Source: Comamonadaceae bacterium (GTDB taxonomy: Bacteria; Pseudomonadota; Gammaproteobacteria; Burkholderiales; Burkholderiaceae_C). From it: 9,356 nt of DNA. The notes beneath the pieces were generated by a model. The model was given only the letters and a program-made list of their open reading frames with translations, did no database searches and had not been told where the DNA came from. The stretch is from contig CANGMW010000087.1 in assembly GCA_947454695.1 (NCBI GenBank), forward strand, positions 1-9,356, read 5' to 3'. Shown piece by piece: positions 6,259-9,356 of this stretch (positions within the stretch are counted from its first letter, which is position 1; the number at the start of each line of letters is the position of its first letter). A program made the position numbers and the translations under genes.

Positions 6259-7122
6259 TTACTTCAGCCCGAGCAGACGCACCGCGTTGTCCTTGAGGAT
6301 GCCGGGCATCACCTCGGGTTTGAAGCCGGCTTCTTCGAACTCTTTCATCCAACGGTCCGGTGTGATGAGCGGGTAGTCCGAGCCGAACAGGATGCGGTCT
6401 TTGAGCAAGGTGTTGGCGTACTGCACCAACTGCTTCGGAAAGTACTTGGGGCTCCAGCCGGAGAGGTCGATCCACACATTCGGTTTGTGCGTGGCCACCG
6501 ACAGCGCCTCGTCCTGCCAGGGGAAGCTGGGGTGCGCCATGACGATTTGCATGTCGGGAAAATCAATCGCCACATCGTCCAGGTGCATGGGGTTGCTGTA
6601 GGCCAGACGTAACCCGCCGCCGCAACGCATGCCGCTGCCGATACCGCTGTGGCCGGTGTGGAAGATGGCCGGCATTTTGTATTCGGCAATCACCTCGTAA
6701 ATCGGCCAGGCCATCTTGTCGTAGGGGTGGTAGCCCTGCACGGTGGGATGGAACTTGAAGCCCTTGATGCCGTTTTCCTCGATCAGGCGGCGCGCCTCGC
6801 GTGCGCCCATCTTGCCCTTGTGCGGGTCGATGCTGGCAAAGGCGATCATCATGTCGCTGTTGGCGGCGGCGGCTTCGGCGATTTCTTCGTTCGGAATGCG
6901 CCGGCGCCCCAGCTGCGATTCGCTGTCCACCGTGAACATCACCAGGCCGATCTTGCGCTCGCGGTAGTAGGCGATGGTTTCGGCAATGGTGGGGCGGCGG
7001 CTGTTGCGGAAATACTTGTCGGCGGCGCGGTCGTATTCTTCGCCGTAGCTGTCAAACGGGTTCCAGCAGCTCACTTCGGCGTGGGTGTGGATGTCAATGG
7101 CAATCAGGTTCTTGTGGTCCAT
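6259..7122 (-). CDS. Metal-dependent amidohydrolase (Amidohydro_2 / ACMSD-like family)
   Basis: The 287-residue protein has the layout of the amidohydrolase_2 (COG2159) TIM-barrel family, which includes decarboxylases and hydrolases of aromatic and related acids. The metal-binding HxH is at His12 and His14 (IDIHTHAE). Other active-site-like elements are GFKFHP (121-126), FHTGHSG with His155 and His158, MAHPSFPW with His197, and the metal-binding Asp249 in FGSDYPL. All main ligands appear present, so it should be catalytic. There is no signal peptide, so it is cytoplasmic. The ATG at 7122 follows AGAGGA. It is transcribed away from the crotonase-ligase pair and ends at the shared terminator. 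Candidate roles include a C-C bond hydrolase, a lactonase, or a decarboxylase of a hydroxylated aromatic acid; the exact substrate cannot be assigned. It is somewhat shorter than the 320-340 residues usual for ACMSD-type decarboxylases. Confidence 0.85.
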   Translation of the reverse strand: MDHKNLIAIDIHTHAEVSCWNPFDSYGEEYDRAADKYFRNSRRPTIAETIAYYRERKIGLVMFTVDSESQLGRRRIPNEEIAEAAAANSDMMIAFASIDPHKGKMGAREARRLIEENGIKGFKFHPTVQGYHPYDKMAWPIYEVIAEYKMPAIFHTGHSGIGSGMRCGGGLRLAYSNPMHLDDVAIDFPDMQIVMAHPSFPWQDEALSVATHKPNVWIDLSGWSPKYFPKQLVQYANTLLKDRILFGSDYPLITPDRWMKEFEEAGFKPEVMPGILKDNAVRLLGLK

Positions 7123-7207
7123 GGGTCGTCCTCTTTCTTAATAGGTCGAGTATCGCGCCAGCCGTCCATCCTAGGGAAAACACCGAGTCAATTGGCGCAG
7201 GCTCAAC

Positions 7208-7236
7208 TTGAAGTAGTTATATTTTATAACCATAAT
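7208..7236 (+). promoter_or_regulatory. Candidate promoter of the crotonase-ligase operon
   Basis: TTGAAG (7208-7213) and CATAAT (7231-7236) are separated by exactly 17 bases on the plus strand, with 4 and 5 consensus matches. Transcription would start near 7243, leaving about 24 bases before the ATG at 7267. The spacer contains the 15-bp palindrome. This is the best promoter match I see in the window. Confidence 0.5.
7216..7230. promoter_or_regulatory. Candidate operator palindrome controlling both divergent promoters
   Basis: GTTATA-TTT-TATAAC is a perfect 6-bp inverted repeat with a 3-base centre. It sits in the spacer of the plus-strand promoter and covers the downstream hexamer of the minus-strand one. 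Size and A+T-rich symmetry suit a MarR-type regulator, a class that controls hydroxycinnamate genes in other bacteria (known). No regulator gene lies in the window, so the link is inferred. Confidence 0.45.
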
Positions 7237-7250
7237 TCACCCATTCACAA
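7223..7250 (-). promoter_or_regulatory. Candidate promoter of the amidohydrolase gene
   Basis: On the minus strand TTGTGA (7250-7245) precedes TATAAA (7228-7223) by 16 bases; matches to consensus are 4 and 5 of 6. The downstream hexamer lies inside the 15-bp palindrome, so a protein bound there would also block this promoter. The predicted leader is roughly 95 bases. Tentative, since the region is A+T-rich. Confidence 0.35.
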
Positions 7251-7266
7251 AAAGCCAACCCACACC

Positions 7267-8049
7267 ATGACCACTCAAGACCTCCACTTTGAACGACGCG
7301 GCGCCCACCAGGAAATCGCGGTGATCCGCCTGACCCGCGGCAAAAAACGCAATGCCCTGAACGACGGCCTGATTCTGAGTATCCAAAAGGTGTTCGAAAC
7401 CATGCCCGAGGGCATCCGTGCCGCCGTGATCGATGGCGAAGGTGAACACTTTTGTGCCGGCCTGGACTTAAGCGAGCTCAAAGAGCGTGACGCCGGTCAA
7501 GGCGTTTACCACTCGCGCATGTGGCACGCCGCCCTGGAGCGCGTGCAGTACGGCCCGGTGCCGGTGGTGGCAGCCCTGCACGGCGCCGTCGTGGGCGGCG
7601 GTCTGGAGTTGGCCAGCGCCTGCCACATCCGGGTGGCTGATGAGACCACCTTTTACGCGCTGCCCGAAGGCTCGCGCGGCATTTTTGTCGGCGGCGGCGG
7701 TGCGGTGCGCATTCCCCGACTGATCGGCGCGGCCCGCATGGCCGACATGATGTTCACCGGTCGGGTCTACAACGCGCAAGACGGCGAGCGCATCGGCATG
7801 GCCCAGTACCTGGTGCCGCAGGGCCAGTCGTTTGACAAGGCGCTGGAATTGGCCGCGCGCATTGCTGAAAACGCACCGCTCACCAACTACGCCCTGATGC
7901 ACGCCTTGCCGCGCATTGCCGAGCAACCGGCCGACCAGGGCTTCCTCACCGAAGCCATGATGGCCGCGATTGCCCAAAGCGCCCCGGAAGCCAAGCAGCG
8001 CGTACGCGCCTTCCTGGAAGGCCGTGCCGACAAAGTTAAAAAATCCTGA
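7267..8049 (+). CDS. Crotonase-family protein, enoyl-CoA hydratase type
   Basis: The 260-residue protein has the crotonase fold: RGKKRNALNDGL near the N-terminus, the oxyanion-hole segment EHFCAGLDLSEL (about 60-71), then GAVVGGGLELASACH (106-120) and FYALPEGSRGIFVGGGG (129-145). Glu114 (GGGLEL) and Glu134 (LPEG) fall where enoyl-CoA hydratase has its two catalytic glutamates, so hydratase activity is likely. The classical feruloyl-CoA hydratase/lyase (Ech) keeps only the second glutamate and has Ser at the first position (GGGFSP), so this is not that enzyme. The frame is open far upstream, but that extension runs antisense through the amidohydrolase gene. The ATG at 7267 begins MTTQDLHFERRG, though the ribosome-binding site in front is poor (AAAGCCAACC). 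It is 33 bp ahead of the ligase gene and probably cotranscribed. Likely job: hydration of the CoA thioester made by the ligase. Confidence 0.88.
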   Translation: MTTQDLHFERRGAHQEIAVIRLTRGKKRNALNDGLILSIQKVFETMPEGIRAAVIDGEGEHFCAGLDLSELKERDAGQGVYHSRMWHAALERVQYGPVPVVAALHGAVVGGGLELASACHIRVADETTFYALPEGSRGIFVGGGGAVRIPRLIGAARMADMMFTGRVYNAQDGERIGMAQYLVPQGQSFDKALELAARIAENAPLTNYALMHALPRIAEQPADQGFLTEAMMAAIAQSAPEAKQRVRAFLEGRADKVKKS

Positions 8050-8082
8050 TTCAGCGCTGCTTAAAAAATACGGAGTCCCCGC

Positions 8083-9356
8083 ATGAGTTCACCCAAGTAC
8101 CGCGACATGAAGTTTGGCGTCACCCGCGTGGCCTTGCGCGACGGCGCACAAGGCGTGCATTACCTGAGCGCAGAACAAACGCTGCAGGATTTCCCGGCGC
8201 GACTGACCGACCGTTTGGCCCACTGGGCCTGCACCACGCCGGACACGACCTTCATGGCGCGTCGTATCAAACAGGCCGATGGCAGCTTGGGTGACTGGCG
8301 CCACCTGAGCTATTTGGAAGCCTGGAACAGTGCACGCAGCATTGCGCAAGCCATCATCGACCGCGGCCTGAGCGCTGAGCGACCGGTGGTGATTCTGTCG
8401 GAGAACGACCTCGAGCATGCCCAGCTCGCCTTGGGCTGCTTGCTCGCCGGCGTGCCCTTTGTGCCGACCTCGCCGCCCTACTCGCTGGTGAGCCAGGACT
8501 TTGACAAGCTGCGCCATGTGCTGCGTACCGTGACCCCCGGGCTGGTGTTCGCGGCCGATGCCACCCGCTACGGCCGCGCGATCGAAACCGCTGTGGACGC
8601 CGGCATCGAAGTCGTGTTGACCGAAGGCAGTTTGCCCAACCGTGCCAGCACGCCCTTTGCCGCATTGCTGGCCACCGCTGCCACTGCGCAAGTGGAGGCG
8701 GCCATGGCCGCCACCGGCCCCGACACCATTGCCAAGTTTTTGTTCACCAGCGGCTCCACCAAGCTGCCCAAGGCCGTGATCAACACCCAACGCATGTGGT
8801 GCAGCAACCAGCAGCAAATGGCGCAGTCCATGCCGGTGCTCGCCCAAAAACCACTGGTGCTGGTCGACTGGCTGCCCTGGAACCACACCTTTGGTGGCAA
8901 CCACAACTTTGGCATGACGGTGTTCCACGGCGGCACCCTCTACATTGACGACGGCAAGCCCACGCCCGCGCTCATGCACGAGACCCTGCGCAACCTGCGC
9001 GAGATCGCACCCACGGTGTACTTCAATGTGCCCACCGGCTTTGAAGCCATCGCCAACGCGATGAAAACCGATGCGGTGTTGCGCAAAAACCTGCTGTCAC
9101 GGGTCAAGATGTTTTTCTACGCTGGTGCCGCCTTGGCCCAACCGGTCTGGGACAGCCTGTTTGAAACACAAGAGGCCGAAATCGGCGAGCGCATCGTGAT
9201 GAGCACCGGCCTTGGCATGACCGAGTCCGGCCCGTTTGCGATTTTTGTCACCAACCCCAACGTGAGCTCCGGCGACCTGGGCGTGCCCACGCCGGGCATG
9301 ACGCTCAAGCTGGTGGACATGCAGGGCAAAGTCGAAGTCCGCTACAAAGGCCCCAA
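8083..9356 (+). CDS. fcs: Feruloyl-CoA synthetase-type AMP-forming acid-CoA ligase, N-terminal part (runs off the window)
   Basis: 424 codons are visible with no stop; members of this family are about 600 residues, so the C-terminal subdomain lies beyond 9356. ATG 8083 follows CGGAG with a 7-base gap. The protein activates a carboxylic acid with ATP and then forms its CoA thioester. The ATP-binding loop TSGSTKLPK is at 222-230, LPWNHTFGGNHNFG at 264-277, FFYAGAALAQPVWD near 344-357, and the GMTES adenylate motif at 378-382 with Glu381. The N-terminal half (FPARLTDRLAHWA, GLSAERPVVILSENDLEHA, FVPTSPPYSLVSQDFDKLRH) strongly resembles proteins called feruloyl-CoA synthetase in proteobacteria. 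That name implies hydroxycinnamate substrates, but related ligases take other aromatic acids. Together with the preceding crotonase it suggests CoA-dependent breakdown of an aryl-alkenoic acid. The symbol is by resemblance only. Confidence 0.87.
   Translation, partial: MSSPKYRDMKFGVTRVALRDGAQGVHYLSAEQTLQDFPARLTDRLAHWACTTPDTTFMARRIKQADGSLGDWRHLSYLEAWNSARSIAQAIIDRGLSAERPVVILSENDLEHAQLALGCLLAGVPFVPTSPPYSLVSQDFDKLRHVLRTVTPGLVFAADATRYGRAIETAVDAGIEVVLTEGSLPNRASTPFAALLATAATAQVEAAMAATGPDTIAKFLFTSGSTKLPKAVINTQRMWCSNQQQMAQSMPVLAQKPLVLVDWLPWNHTFGGNHNFGMTVFHGGTLYIDDGKPTPALMHETLRNLREIAPTVYFNVPTGFEAIANAMKTDAVLRKNLLSRVKMFFYAGAALAQPVWDSLFETQEAEIGERIVMSTGLGMTESGPFAIFVTNPNVSSGDLGVPTPGMTLKLVDMQGKVEVRYKGP

Noticed and set aside
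6649..7266. Upstream extension of the crotonase frame.
   Set aside because: It would run antisense through the amidohydrolase gene and has no family match. The real start is the ATG at 7267, just downstream of the promoter-like sequence.
8089..8979. A 296-codon minus-strand frame across the ligase gene.
   Set aside because: Its product is Gly-, His- and Gln-rich with no domain, while the plus strand carries intact adenylate-forming motifs. It is a shadow.

Overview
The window looks like a chromosomal catabolic and transport region from a betaproteobacterium, most likely Burkholderiales (Comamonadaceae-like). The reasons are the GC-rich coding, a Bug/TctC-type solute-receptor gene, and the general style of the liv-type transporter and feruloyl-CoA-synthetase-like proteins. 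This placement is from memory of families, not from a search.

Layout. Positions 1-4735 are all on the minus strand. Read in the direction of transcription they hold a complete branched-chain-amino-acid-type ABC importer: a periplasmic receptor (livK-like, 3563-4735), two permeases (livH-like 2616-3491, livM-like 1654-2619) and two ATPases (livG-like 887-1657, livF-like 190-894). The first 148 bases hold the start of a Bug/TctC-type periplasmic receptor. The four genes from livH to livF overlap by 4-8 bases. Only livK and livH are separated, by 71 bp carrying a strong hairpin. A 316-bp divergent regulatory region (4736-5051) separates livK from a plus-strand MetE-like, folate-domain-less methyltransferase (5052-6173). 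That gene ends at a near-perfect bidirectional terminator shared with the convergent amidohydrolase gene (6259-7122, minus). A second divergent region (7123-7266) carries overlapping promoter-like sequences around a 15-bp palindrome. It leads into a plus-strand pair: a crotonase (7267-8049) and an AMP-forming acid-CoA ligase of the feruloyl-CoA synthetase type (from 8083, cut off by the window end).

How it may work together. The ligase and crotonase suggest CoA activation and hydration of an aryl-propenoic (hydroxycinnamate-like) or similar unsaturated acid. The amidohydrolase is of the metal-dependent decarboxylase/hydrolase superfamily that often acts on aromatic acids. The ABC importer, and perhaps the Bug receptor, would bring in the substrate. 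The MetE-like protein could handle a methyl group or simply make methionine. The substrate is inference: no gene here fixes it, and the crotonase lacks the active-site pattern of the classical feruloyl-CoA hydratase/lyase.

I found no RNA genes, CRISPR arrays, insertion sequences or phage genes. The most unusual points are regulatory: palindromes placed inside the promoter spacers at both divergent regions, and the livK-livH hairpin. No regulator gene lies in the window.
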